Assembly: GCA_035771175.1 (NCBI GenBank)
Contig: CM069595.1
Span: 5,126,094 to 5,190,093 of the forward strand
From: Paratinospora sagittata
Taxonomy: Eukaryota; Streptophyta; Magnoliopsida; Ranunculales; Menispermaceae
Direction of reading: 5' to 3'
DNA: 64,000 nt
This document shows positions 38,453-48,100 of this stretch, in pieces. The first letter of the stretch is position 1, and each line of letters opens with the position of its first letter. Made by a program: the position numbers and the translations under genes. The notes below the pieces were generated by a model, which did no database searches, was not told the origin of the DNA, and was given only the letters and a program-made list of their open reading frames with translations.

Positions 38453-41400
38453 AGAGAGTATGAGAACCTTCCATATTGTAATTACATTTGCACCATAGAC
38501 TATAGAGCAATAAGTGACAACAACGATCGAAAATTCGAATTTGCCTTCAACTTCAATCTCTAAAATTTGAATTTAATTTCAAGAAAGTCCAACTCGAGAT
38601 GTATAAAGAATTTTATGCAAACTGTCTAAAAATCTAATGTTTCTTTTTACTTAAAACTCATTAAATTATGAAATATAATGGTTTATATGCTCCTTTTTTT
38701 TTTTGGAGAAAGAAGCAAAATAAACTATGTTGATAGAATACTTAAGTAAAAGAAAGAAAAGAACAAGTACAGAAGTACCCCACCTAGGCCAAAACAACCG
38801 ACCTAGCCAAACTACATGTAATTATACTAATTCCCAATCCACTCAGAAGAGGATAACTCCCAACAAGACTAGAATATGCAACCCAATTACATGTTGTCAA
38901 CTTAATGTCACCCCACAAAGACAAGGTTGCCTCGGAATGGTTCTCCAACAACATCAAGTTTTGTAATGCTCTAGCCAAATGGACCATAACGTAGCAAACA
39001 ATGCAACTCTTCCAATGTCTTTCACAGTGTTCAAGAGAAAAAACAATTCACAACTAGCAAGGGCTCTAAACCTCCCTCCCGAAAACACTTCTCACACGTG
39101 CCATAACCTTCTTGTGAACAGACAATGTATATACAGGTGCCTCCGATGTTTACTTGATATGTCTTTATTAGTTGATACATGTTGCATGAATGACAAATTA
39201 TTTTACAACTTTTATACTAATATATATAGGAGATATCTGATTAATTAAACATAGTTTAAATTACATGTCAATTTTAATTCAAATTAGAATTTTGTAAATC
39301 TTATTTTACAATTCTTTAGTTTCTACCCATTACATATGAACTTGTGCTTCAATCTCATCCACTTTTATTTGATAGGAATATCTTCTAACAAAAGTTGAAA
39401 TTAGCATTGATTTTTTTTATTGTGTTTGAAAAGTAAAAAAATGCTTGAAGGCTTTTTTTGAGTTTTACAAATTATTTTGATATTTTACCTAATTTCGTTG
39501 AAATTTTTGTAATAATTAAATTACATTTAATTTCATGATTGAAAAATTGATCAAATTCGGAGAATTATGTCAAAGTTTTGTTCCATGGGCGACAATGAGT
39601 CATCAATTATAATTTGTTAAGTAAAGTGCTAATTCATAAACTCAACTCAACTCAACGAAGCCTTTCCCCAACTACATAGGATCGGCTATACGAATTTGTT
39701 TCCTCCACTCTACTCTATCCAGCACTAAGTCAACATTTAAACAACAAATAATTATATCTTACAAGTTATTTTTATTTATGTTATTTAAGGTTTGTCTCTA
39801 TGTCTATCTTTACTGTGGATTGCTAAAAAACTATTCTTCCTAACTAGAGCATCTAAAAGTCTTTGTTGTATATGTTCAAACCACCTTAATCGGCTATCTC
39901 TCATTTTATCTTCAATTAGGGCTACTCCCACCATTTTTTGAATATGTTCAGTTATAAATTTATCTTCTAATGTTTTACCACACATGCATTTTAATATATG
40001 CATTTCTATTACACTTAGTTTGCTCACATGTTGTTTCTTTAACACCACATTCTGTTCCATATAGCATAGCTGGCCTAATAGCAATTTTATAAAATTTTCT
40101 TTTCAACTTCAATAAGATGCGTCAATTATATAATACAGTAAATGCTAATTAATAATCATTCCTAAATTCTTGTCTGGAGATCAATGTTCATTATTGCTAT
40201 CCTTATGTGTATATGTAATTATTCATTAAATTATTCAAAGACCTTAAAAAAAAAAAAAGCACAACCCAATGCACAAAGCTCTCGCCTATTCTTTTTTTTT
40301 TTTTTTGAGCAGAAACAAAGTGTGTATTAATAAAGAATAAAATGTACAAAAGATAACCATGTGCACCAGCAATACACAGGAACACCACCCGGAAAATCAA
40401 AACAAACAAGGCATGCACAAGTGAGGCAGCCCGGAGCACAATCACCCACAACCCACACTTACACCAACAGGCATTCCAATTCAACAACCACCTAGAAAGA
40501 GGAATGCCCAAACCCCAAGAGGATTCAAACACCCAAGAACATGCAAGAAACTTAACATTGTCCCATAACGGCATAACCTATCACAATCCTTGGAAGAATC
40601 ATTGAAAACTCTAGCATTACGCTCCAACCACAAAGACCACAAGGTAGCATAGAATGCAAAGGTAGGACCATTTTGACTCTACTGTACACAGCCTTACCCT
40701 ACATTGTAGGAGGCTATTCAAATAATTATTTTCTTAACGTCAAAGCATTGCCTCGGGCACCATTTCGCTTAAGTAAGGTGGTGTTGGTTAACTCTACTTG
40801 CAACCTCTAAAAAAAGTAGAGGATAGTAAATAATTATTAATTTTACGGTAAATATTACTATTTTTCTACCTCTAATTGAAGTAGAGGAATAACCTCTACA
40901 AGAATAAGCAAAAAACATTTGCTCATTCTATTAGAGCTTGAACTACTACTACTACAAATAAAAGTTCATTTTAAAGTAGAATTCAAGACTTAATAGAGTT
41001 AACAAACACTACCTAAGTCAAACTGCCTAAGCATTACATTGAAAAGCAAACGATTGAGCCAATTCTAACACGCTACATTTTCCATCTACCTACACATCCT
41101 TATTAACTATTCAAGTTCATGATCATGAGTCTTTCTGTCTAAAGCAATTAATATTTCGTACTGTTTAAAAAAATAAAAACTAAAAAAACTATTAAAACAT
41201 CTAAACAAGATTTGAGAGAAACTATGGTGAAAGAACTAAACAATAGATAGCATTCTATGCCAAACATTCATGGGTCCAATGAACTTAGATGCTCATCATT
41301 GTATTTGGTACAGTAACCAAACATCTAGATAAGTGTTCTCAAGACAACGCCTAAGCAATTTGGCCCCAAATTGCATAAGCAATTGTCTAGGCAAGTGAAG

Positions 41401-42978
41401 GGAAGTATTTGAAAATTTTAAAAGAGTTTAAGGGCTTCTCTACGAAAACTTCATACTTAGGGTGATGTTTTTGTAATTTTTTTTATTTCTTTTAAAGCAA
41501 TCGAACCTCTCCTCCCAACCTACAATCGCTCTCAAGAGTCCTTCGTCTTCCCAAATACTCACAACTCGTTAGTATAAACACCATTCGACAATTAACAACA
41601 TCAGCAACGCTAAAATAATGCTCGAAACAACTCCTCCAATGTCAGCACAACCATTTTTGCTTGGCAATTACAAAAAAAAAAAAAAAAAAATCAAAACCCT
41701 TATCATTCTCTACTAATTTAGTCAACTAGGTTGCTTCCATTGGGACTTTTCAGTGACGTGAGAGCATCCCTAATGACAGCTTTGACGCCAAAAGATGGTT
41801 TAGTTCACACCAACGAAGCTTTCTTGTCTCCTAGTAAATTTTTCTTCTTCTTTTTCCCTTTTGTTGTTTCTTCGTCTTCTACTTTTAACTTTTTTTTTCT
41901 TCCATTTGTCTCATTGATTAAGTACGTACAGTTGTTTTTCCCATTCAAATATACCAACTATGACTTTTGGTTTTTTTTTTTCACTGATTACTCAATGTCG
42001 AAGCTCAACAGTGATAGATTGTTCTCCGCGCCCCCCCCCCCCCTTTATGCACTTTTCTATTTAATTTTTTTCTCTTTAACAATGCTGATTAGATTAACTA
42101 CAGGTATAGTATATTAATTAATTAATTATTCAATGACCTATAAATAAATATTTTATCGTCTAGGCGCCGCCTCAGCTAGGCCAGGTAAGTCGTCCAAACG
42201 CCGTATTTGTGCTTTGAAAGTACTGGTCTACATATCAGCATGAACATGAGTCATGGACTATACTCAACCCTTGTGCTCAATAATCAGATTTCAACCAATC
42301 AGTATGAATTCACCAAGGCTGATCTTTGAAAGATCAATTTATGGCCATGCCTCGTGGAAGGAGCATCATCGGAAATTATGTAAAATAAATGTGCAGCAGA
42401 TGAATTGATCATGTCACTGAATATGGATAATAAATAAATCAGGCTACAAAAGGAAACTAAGTTCTTCACACAAGGAGGGTTCAAAAGTTGCACCAGTAGC
42501 AACTTTCACAAGAACACTTCATAGAGCTACTAATGCATCAATGCACTAGTTCAAGCATGTTTCATAAACTGTAAATTTAAATATACGATGCAAATGATGA
42601 GCACTATTAACACAAGTGACTAGGCTAATCGAAAACAATAGCTCTTGGCGCAACATGCAGCAACACCGCCGCTCAACAAAGAAACCGCACCGCGAAATTC
42701 AACCACATGGAAGTATACAAAGTTACAAACTACTGAATCGATTTAAAATTCAGACAGTGAAAATCCGCAGGCTGAAATTCTCAACATCCAATAAACTCCC
42801 AAACATTGAACGAAGACGACCAAGCGAAATCTCCACTAACAAATCGTTGAAATTCGAAACACAGAGTTCAAACTCAGATTCTAGGGCACACCAATACAAC
42901 CATCCAAATTCAAACCACAAGCAACTTCAATAACCATTAAGAAACACTTACCTGCATCAAATTAGCTGAACGAGGCAT
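19215..42978 (-). CDS. PP4R3A: Protein phosphatase 4 regulatory subunit 3 (SMEK/PSY2 family)
   Basis: Exons: 42978-42952, 33964-33884, 33764-33665, 33495-33411, 33330-33281, 33185-33120, 31707-31628, 30250-30191, 29108-29009, 28887-28810, 27560-27493, 27363-27295, 27202-27125, 27002-26907, 24875-24805, 24609-24532, 24409-24316, 23516-23418, 21767-21553, 21462-21348, 20570-20439, 20348-20241, 20143-20034, 19953-19855, 19740-19215. Lengths sum to 2685 nt, 894 aa plus stop, all in phase. The N-terminus is an EVH1/PH-like domain (RVKVYHLNDDGKWDDRGTGH, DEEDNETLLEHRI), which binds FxxP-type motifs on PP4 substrates; then the SMK-1 domain and armadillo-like helices (FFPKLMDLFRICED, FEKIFGDEFIMDIIGCLEYD, KKLVLTGTDILILFLNQDPN, FWNQLVEFEHFTTVHGLKV). 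The tail is disordered and acidic (GGLVDYEDDDEEEDF from about residue 724) with KKRK, a likely nuclear signal. It targets PP4 catalytic subunit in DNA repair, light and miRNA pathways in Arabidopsis. Intron 1 is nearly 9 kb. Confidence 0.95.
20178..20239. repeat. Compound (GATA)n(GA)n microsatellite at a SMEK splice donor
   Basis: About seven GATA units followed by about 18 GA units (plus strand) end directly at the donor of SMEK exon 22 (exon edge 20241). On the sense strand the intron starts GTCTCTCTCTC and continues as CT repeats then TATC repeats. Confidence 0.9.
21913..22260. mobile_element. MITE with ATGTTACC inverted ends (SMEK intron 18)
   Basis: 348 bp with inverted ends ATGTTACCCGGACTC and GAGTACAGGTAACAT, plus inner inverted GTACCCGTGTCCGA/ TCCGACACCCG words. 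This resembles a widespread plant MITE family whose ends read GTTACCCGGACTC. Target duplication not resolved. Confidence 0.6.
23737..23940. mobile_element. MITE-like element, copy 3 (SMEK intron 17)
   Basis: 204 bp with ends GGCTGTGTATATTTTGT and ACAAACCAAAAGCC, sharing end and internal words (AAAACAGTTTT, TTACTCAGAAAA) with the copies at 3136 and 7436. Confidence 0.5.
25920..26264 (-). mobile_element. 5'-truncated LINE (L1-type) tail A in SMEK intron 14
   Basis: The insert 25930-26254 begins on the plus strand with a T-run (the poly-A tail of a minus-strand LINE) and on the minus strand reads DDIWETSKTHAATWISSS, a match to the end of plant L1 reverse-transcriptase ORFs. It is flanked by a 10-bp direct repeat ATCTTATTTA (25920-25929 and 26255-26264), the expected target duplication. 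Confidence 0.7.
28165..28739. mobile_element. hAT-type MITE with 8-bp target duplication (SMEK intron 10)
   Basis: Element 28173-28731 (559 bp) starts CAGTGGTTTCTAGGC and ends GCCTTGAAAACACTG, between perfect 8-bp direct repeats ATCATGAG (28165-28172 and 28732-28739). Inside, both flanks carry GCCTAGGCGA-type words and the centre is AT-rich. No coding capacity. Its right end is only about 70 bp from exon 10. Confidence 0.88.
29675..29700. repeat. Poly-A tract in SMEK intron 8
   Basis: A 22-24-base A homopolymer. It may mark the tail of an unrecognised retroposon in the preceding 100 bp, but no promoter boxes or duplication were found. Confidence 0.5.
30718..30945 (+). mobile_element. tRNA-derived SINE with target duplication (SMEK intron 7)
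   Basis: The body (about 30737-30926) has a pol III A box (GTGGTTAGTTCAGTGG, 30745-30760) and B box (GGTTCGATTCT, 30804-30814), ends in a 13-base A tail, and is flanked by direct repeats of GAAAGGCGTAAAT followed by (A/T)TATTA (30718-30736 and 30927-30945, one mismatch in 19). It is inserted antisense to SMEK. Confidence 0.88.
32700..32900 (+). mobile_element. Probable degenerate tRNA-derived SINE (SMEK intron 6)
   Basis: Contains a B-box-like GTTTGAATCCC (32766-32776), an upstream block GGAGTTGTGTACCGGTCAG that could be a worn A-box arm, and a 3' A-run at 32888-32899. Possible short duplication AGATC on both sides. Weaker than the SINE at 30718. Confidence 0.45.
34748..35300. mobile_element. 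hAT-type MITE with 8-bp target duplication (SMEK intron 1)
   Basis: Element 34756-35292 (537 bp), starting CAGCGATGTCTAGGC and ending GCCTTGAAAACACTG, lies between perfect 8-bp repeats AGTGTCAC (34748-34755, 35293-35300). It belongs to the same family as 28173-28731, sharing CTAGGCGAGGC and TTATTTATAGGTCC words. Confidence 0.88.
35301..36532. mobile_element. Larger degenerate hAT-MITE family member
   Basis: Directly right of the previous element: GCCTTGCTTAGG and GGCCTGGCCCAGGTGATAAA words at the left, GCCTACGTGATGGCC and GCCTTGACAACACTG at the right (to 36532). Duplication not found. It contains the 73-bp tandem duplication at 35901-36046. Confidence 0.5.
35901..36046. repeat. Perfect tandem duplication of a 73-bp unit
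   Basis: Two identical 73-bp copies (35901-35973, 35974-36046), each with the palindrome GTGTACAATTGTACAC. No difference between the copies, implying a recent event or replication slippage. Confidence 0.95.
37080..37230. repeat. Internally repeated GCAAGCACCAC block
   Basis: Repeated GCAAGCACCAC(C/T)A and CTAAGTAGNTC..ATTGTTAAG units inside SMEK intron 1; likely a remnant of the CTAGGC hAT-MITE family. Confidence 0.4.
38019..38272 (-). pseudogene. Nuclear plastid DNA: 3' end of 23S rRNA, spacer and part of 4.5S rRNA
   Basis: On the minus strand the segment reads GCGGAGCGGATAACTACTGC, then AAGATGAGTGCTCTCCTATT (end of plastid 23S rRNA), the spacer with GGATGGAGCGACAAAAGTTT, and GGTCACGGCGAGACGAGCCG followed by TATCATTATGATAGGTGTC (4.5S rRNA). 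This is the plastid rrn23-rrn4.5 region with scattered changes and both genes cut. It is a plastid-to-nucleus transfer lying in SMEK intron 1, not a functional rRNA locus. Confidence 0.9.
38371..38450. repeat. Compound (CT)n(AT)n microsatellite
   Basis: About 19 CT units followed by about 20 AT units in SMEK intron 1. Confidence 0.95.
38692..39150 (-). mobile_element. 5'-truncated LINE tail B (SMEK intron 1)
   Basis: Starts with a T-run on the plus strand (minus-strand poly-A tail); the minus strand reads VALFATLWSIWLEH, the L1-type reverse-transcriptase C-terminal block. Stops and frameshifts are present. Right end approximate. Confidence 0.6.
39635..40110 (-). mobile_element. RTE-type LINE 3' remnant (SMEK intron 1)
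   Basis: The minus strand encodes about 100 residues of the RTE-clade reverse-transcriptase end: LSVIEMHILKCMCGKT, GVALIEDKMRDSRLRWFEHI and QQRLLDALVRK. Downstream it reads the usual RTE 3' end (TAGCCGATCCTATGTAGTTG) and a (TTGAG)n tail at 39638-39655. Confidence 0.8.
40290..40670 (-). mobile_element. 5'-truncated LINE tail C (SMEK intron 1)
   Basis: A 15-base T-run on the plus strand, then a minus-strand reading FAFYATLWSLWLERNARVFN, the conserved LW..WLERN.R.F block near the end of plant L1 ORF2. No intact frame. Right end approximate. Confidence 0.75.
40774..41016. mobile_element. Tourist-like MITE (SMEK intron 1)
   Basis: 237 bp (40777-41013) with inverted ends GGTGGTGTTGGTTAACTCTA and AGAGTTAACAAACACTACC, flanked by TAA on both sides (40774-40776, 41014-41016). 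A TAA duplication is typical of PIF/Harbinger Tourist MITEs. Confidence 0.75.
41331..42225. mobile_element. Degenerate hAT-MITE family member (SMEK intron 1)
   Basis: Starts AAGTGTTCTCAAGACAACGC and ends GCTTTGAAAGTACTG, relatives of the CAGTG...CACTG ends at 28173 and 34756, with GTCTAGGCGCCGCCTC near the right end. Flanks ATCTAGAT and GTCTACAT agree at six of eight positions, a plausible worn duplication. Includes an 18-A run (41671) and an 11-C run (42032). Confidence 0.6.
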
Positions 42979-43900
42979 TTTCCCTTGCGCCCCCATCACT
43001 GATTCTCTCCAAACGGCGCTGAAATCCACAGCAAGAAATTGCGAAAAATTGAAACGAACCAGGTACTAAGAAGGATCGCTTTGGAGCCGATGGAGGAAAG
43101 AGAGAAGAAGTAATTTTGGCGGGAGATTCGAGCGCAAAGAGCAATCAATAGGAAACCCTAACCGCCATGAACGTCGCTCAGGGCAACTTCGATTCCGGTT
43201 TTTTTTTTTTTTTTGTTTTTTTTTTTGTTTTGTTCTCTTCGCTCTCTATTTCCTCTCTCTCCTTTTCTTTTCCTGCACATTCCCCGCCCTTCGATAGAAA
43301 TATGGGGAAATATATAATATGACTGTATAACCCCCAAAATACCCTTGTTTTCCGCGTCATATTACGGAATTAACCTCTTCTAGCGTCCCGTCGTCTACTC
43401 TTCAACCAATATCTCAGCTTTTAAAAAAAATCAAAAATCAAAAATCAATTTTCTTTTCTTTATTTAGTTTTTTTTTTTTTCAGAAAATTAATAATGAGGC
43501 TCGCGATCCGTTAAACGTAAACTACGTTAAGAGGACTATTGATTAGACTCCGTGTGCAATGGAGCAAGGAGTATACTAGCAGCACCCGAGTGATAGGCCA
43601 CGCGTCGCAATGATATTTAATTATTAAAAAATATTAATTTAATATAAAATATATATATAAATATAATTATATATTCATGTTCATTAAATATATACGTATT
43701 ATATATCTTAATATATATAACAAATAATTTAATAAATGAGAATTTAGACAAATACAATGCCAATCAAGGGAATAAAATATACATTTCTGTCATAAATTAT
43801 TTTTATTTTTATTTTTATGAGAGACACAATTTTAAAAACATTACTTTAGTGGGCCACCAAATGTACATATTCATATATTTATTTATATTTATCGACTAGT
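42979..43900. other. SMEK promoter and upstream intergenic
   Basis: Upstream of the SMEK start codon. Long T-runs (43199-43224) lie where the 5' UTR is expected on the sense strand. No TATA box is obvious. AT-rich filler from about 43600. Confidence 0.4.
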
Positions 43901-44060
43901 TGGGTAATAGTGGAAGTCGTAGAATAAGAGCCATTTTCTTCGCCGTTGTAGCTAAAGCTCCTCGCCGGAAAACTGGCAAAAGAGGAAGGAATGCAGAATC
44001 TCTCTTATTTTGGCTTCTCGCTCTGATATCTCTCAGATCTTTTCGCGAACACACGTTTAC
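43900..44060 (+). other. Possible orphan 5' UTR-like exon
   Basis: A short GC-richer island reading like a plant leader (CTTCGCCGTTG, CTCGCCGGAAAACTGG) and ending CGACAG|GTTTGG, a good donor. No downstream coding exon on the plus strand was found, so this may be a gene fragment. The overlapping 89-codon frame is not convincing. Confidence 0.2.
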
Positions 44061-44624
44061 GACAGGTTTGGCATTCTTTTATTCCACCTCTAGCCCTAGA
44101 TACCGATTATATTGGAAATATGTATATATATTTTTTTTTTTAATTCTGGTTCTTTTATGGATTCTATAATTTTATTTCGACGAAAATAGAAGAACCAAAA
44201 GGAGATTCTCGACGTTGAAATGTCAAGATTATAGTTTAAATTTTCAGCAAGTTTTAAAGTTGAGATTTTTTTTTTTTTGTAATCTTAGGATCTTGAAAAC
44301 CGTAGTTGATAGGTGAAGGCGTAACCATGTATATCAAGTGAAGATAGACATTAACGCTGGATTCAATGGATTTTATTTTTAGTGAACCTCTTTGGTTCAT
44401 TTTGAAAATTTAGCAATGGTTTCAAGTTTCAGTGGTAAAATTCACATTCCAGTATCCTGAATGAATTTTGATCAATTTTATTGATTACAATCATAAAATT
44501 TCATAAATTCCAACTATCAAGATCTTATTTGTTTAGGAAAATTCAATCTGAGAAAAGTAGTTTCTAATAAAAAAAAAGACACTTTAAATAAATCATGTAA
44601 TACAAGGTATGATTCAGGAAACTG

Positions 44625-44775
44625 GAAAAGGCCTAATGCTAAGTACGGGACTTGGATGGGCCACTAGGTGATTCTCCTGCTGGAGCCACCAGGGGCTCAA
44701 GGGATTAGTCGGGCGAAGCCTTAATACCCTTGGTTCTCAGAAAAAGAGAAAAAAAAAAAGAGAGAAGAAAAAGAA
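44625..44775 (+). mobile_element. Truncated SINE-like 3' fragment
   Basis: Contains GGGATTAGTCGGGCGAAGCC followed by an A/G-rich tail, a word common in the 3' half of plant SINEs. The A and B boxes are not visible. Confidence 0.4.
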
Positions 44776-45166
44776 AAGGGTATGATTTAGGAAACAAAAA
44801 TGCATTGGTAGTTATGTATTTTATCATTACAGAAGGTTCTTGCCTTAACACGGCAACAATCTTGTTAGAAAATGTAGCTTGAGAATAGATATCCAAACAT
44901 TGTCATAAGAACGACGAGAACCATCACATGTACCTTGACTCTAACAAAGCTATGAACCGTTGACTCAAAAGATGTATGGAAGAAACTCTATGAAATACAG
45001 GAATGCATTTAGATGGGTTAATGTTTGGTGCAATTATAAATATCTCTACTAGATAGAAAAGAAAAAAAATTCTTTAATTTAAGACAACCAAAGATTATTC
45101 TTGGTGTATCTATTCAATCATGTCTCAAGTAAAGCAAAGTCACTTACCTAATTTTACATGTTCTTG

Positions 45167-48100
45167 TCAGTTATTACTATCAAGAGAGCGTATGACTTTT
45201 AAGAGCTTTTCAACTGCCAGTGGTTTTGTTAAATGAAAATCCATTCCTGCCACCATCATATCTGCATGTTCCTCATTCTGTGCATGTGCAGTTAATGCAA
45301 TGATGGGGATGTGAATGCCATAGAGTCGCTCCTCCATTCGTATTCTTCTGGTTGCTTCATAGCCATTCATTATTGGCATCTGTTAGGCAATGAAACATTT
45401 CAAAAACTTAGAAGTTATTCCAACAAAAGAACAAAAAACATTAAAGTGCAGTTAGTTCATGCGCAAAAGGAAAAATAAACCAATATAAGGAACTTTTATA
45501 CAAATGGAAATCATATTGACCTCACAATCCATCAGAATGTAATTGTAAGGGACAGATGAATTTGTGGATTGTGATGATTCCTTCAAAGCCTTGCAAACTG
45601 CTTTCAGAGCCTCCTCTCCATTCTCACACAGCTCAGTACTTGCACCAAGGTTGTCAAGAATTCTCTTAGCCACCTTGCGTAAGACTGGTTGATCTTCAAC
45701 AACTAAAATTTTCTTTCCGTGCAAAGGTTTATCATGGTTAGGTGCTTCCTGTTGAAGGTTTTGGGGTTGAGATGATTTTAGAATTCCCGAATCTGACTTG
45801 TCGCGATTCATTTTTGTAGATGGACTAGGATCTGTTGGGATCTGTTCAATATTTTTGGTGGGTCTGGCTCTATAGTGTTGGATGGTAGACACACCGCCAA
45901 ATTCTGGTAGCAATCTCAGCACTTGATACAATTGAAATCCATGAAATGGTTTGGTTATAATATGTTCACACTGAGCTAGTTTTCCTTCATCCAGTCTTCT
46001 TGATTCAAAGTCTGGACTCGGTGTGTACAGCCACACAATTTTACACGCAGAATCATTTAGGTCTTTTCTGAAATCAGCTAGCATGGAACAAACCTCAGAG
46101 AATCTTTCATCATTAAAGTGAGCAGCACTAAGATCGATGACTATTAGAATGGCTCTTTGTTTACTGTTGGAACTTGCCTTCCTTTGGGTAGCCACCGTAT
46201 GACTTGTCCCTTCTTCAACATCCATAGGCCAATCTTTTGCCCACCCATTAAAATCGAATGATGTGAAGTTGAGCGAACCAAGCTCAAATTTTCTTGAAGA
46301 GCTTAGACGAGGGAGGTACCGTCTATGTTTGATCTCCTCAAGAGTAGGAGAAAGTTGTTCCAGTCTATCCAGAGTCCAAGCGTTTATTCGGTGGCTTTCC
46401 ATGAATTTCTGTATGGTTCTTCTCCTCTCGTCTCCATTAACAAAGAGCACAACGCACGAGCTTTCAGAGCTAGGACTTCGATTTAAAATATTTTGCTGTA
46501 AATTCTGATAGAAGTTGGTTTGTTCCCGATCACTTTGTAATTCAGTGTCTTTTGCAATTGTAATGGGCACCGCCTCACTTTTAGAGAGGAAAATGTTGAA
46601 TCTGAAACAAGTTCCTTTTTCACCGAGTTCTTTATCTACAATGCCGATATCTCCCCCCATTAGCTGCACCTAATAAATTATACAAACTAATTATTAATGA
46701 AATATGAAGAAAGAGACACAGCTTATAAGGTTATAAGTTTTAAAAGCAATTTGTGAAAGTTGGAAAGTCCTTTTCTTAATCTTGTTTAATTTATGAGCAA
46801 CCATTGTTCATGATCAATGTATGCACATTGACAATGAGATATAGTCATACTCATGAAAAGGTAATTTTGTTTTTAAAAACAAAAAAGAATTACAAAACTC
46901 AGATTACATACCAGTAACTTAACAATCCCTAGGCCTAAGCCTGTGCCACCTTTTTCAAGGGCACTTTCTTTGACTTGAACAAAGTCCTCAAAGACGGACT
47001 TGTGCTTCTCCTTTGGTATCCCTTTTCCAGTGTCATCCACCTCGATTACAAGCTCCACAGAATTCTGTTGTTGTTGAATTACATGAAGTGTGTTCAAGTC
47101 TCTATGAGCTTCACTTTTCTTGTAAAAGAATGAAGAAAACCAGTTCTGAAAACCAACACTGCTGGGTTCAGGAATCGAATTTTCTGAACTTGGTTTCTTC
47201 AGCCAAGCACGGACAGAGATACGCCCCTCTGATGTAAACTTCATAGCATTATGGAGCAAATTATTTAAGATTTGTTTGAGTTTACCACGATCACCTTTCA
47301 CTAGAGAACACTCGAGAAGTGAGCCATCACTAGGATCCAATATTACATCGATGCCCTTGTCCTTACCTGTTATATTGTATAAATTAACAACATCTTCAAG
47401 CACCTGTGCCACATCAAATTCTTCCTCTGCTAACTGCATCTTTCCTGCTTCAATTTTACTTGTATCAAGAATCGAATTCAGTATTCCTGAAACACAATAT
47501 TGTTCCCACCAAAGAAAAAACATAAAAAATGAGTCATTCACAAGAAAATTATTTCTATTTCCATGCAAATGGGAAATTTCGGTATTAAACTATTAATGAA
47601 GGCGAAAGCTCTTCCATGGTCATGTGCAAAAATCACGTAAGTTTGATATGTTTTATGAGGTGATGCCTAAATAAACATGCATAGTAACTGCTTATTGAAG
47701 ATCACCCTCATTTCTTGAACAATGTAAGCAAGTTGATGCATCCTACAATTCATACTCAAATTATTGTTTCATAGCCTTACTATGAACACGTGGCTAATGC
47801 TTTAGCCTTCATTTAATAACAATGCAACTTATACATGGTTTCTTGAACCAGCTCACTCATTGATGGGAGTCATAAAGAAAACCACGATCATTTAGGATAA
47901 ATAGTTTTAAATGATATCATGCAACTTACCTAAAAGGTCTGCAGCAAGTTCTCTCATCTGTTCTAAGTTAGTATATATCTCTGAATGAGGGGACACCTCT
48001 GCTCTACAAAGAGATATTAGACCATCAAGAGCTGCAAGCGAAGATCGCACGTCATGGCTCGCACTGGCGAAGGCTACACTCTTGTTCATACTCTTCCTTT

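Noticed and set aside
39785..40084. Host gene with the MLLGQLCYMEQ frame
   Set aside because: It is the C-terminal end of an RTE-type reverse transcriptase followed by its usual 3' end, thus a retroposon remnant.
42616..42933. 105-codon plus-strand frame within SMEK intron 1
   Set aside because: Antisense to the intron next to exon 1; low-complexity N, S, H, Q content; no recognisable family.
43900..44169. 89-codon plus-strand frame starting MGNSGSRRIRAIFF
   Set aside because: The start lies in AT-rich DNA, the C-terminal half translates a T-run intron-like sequence, and no family motif is present. At best a leader-like exon.
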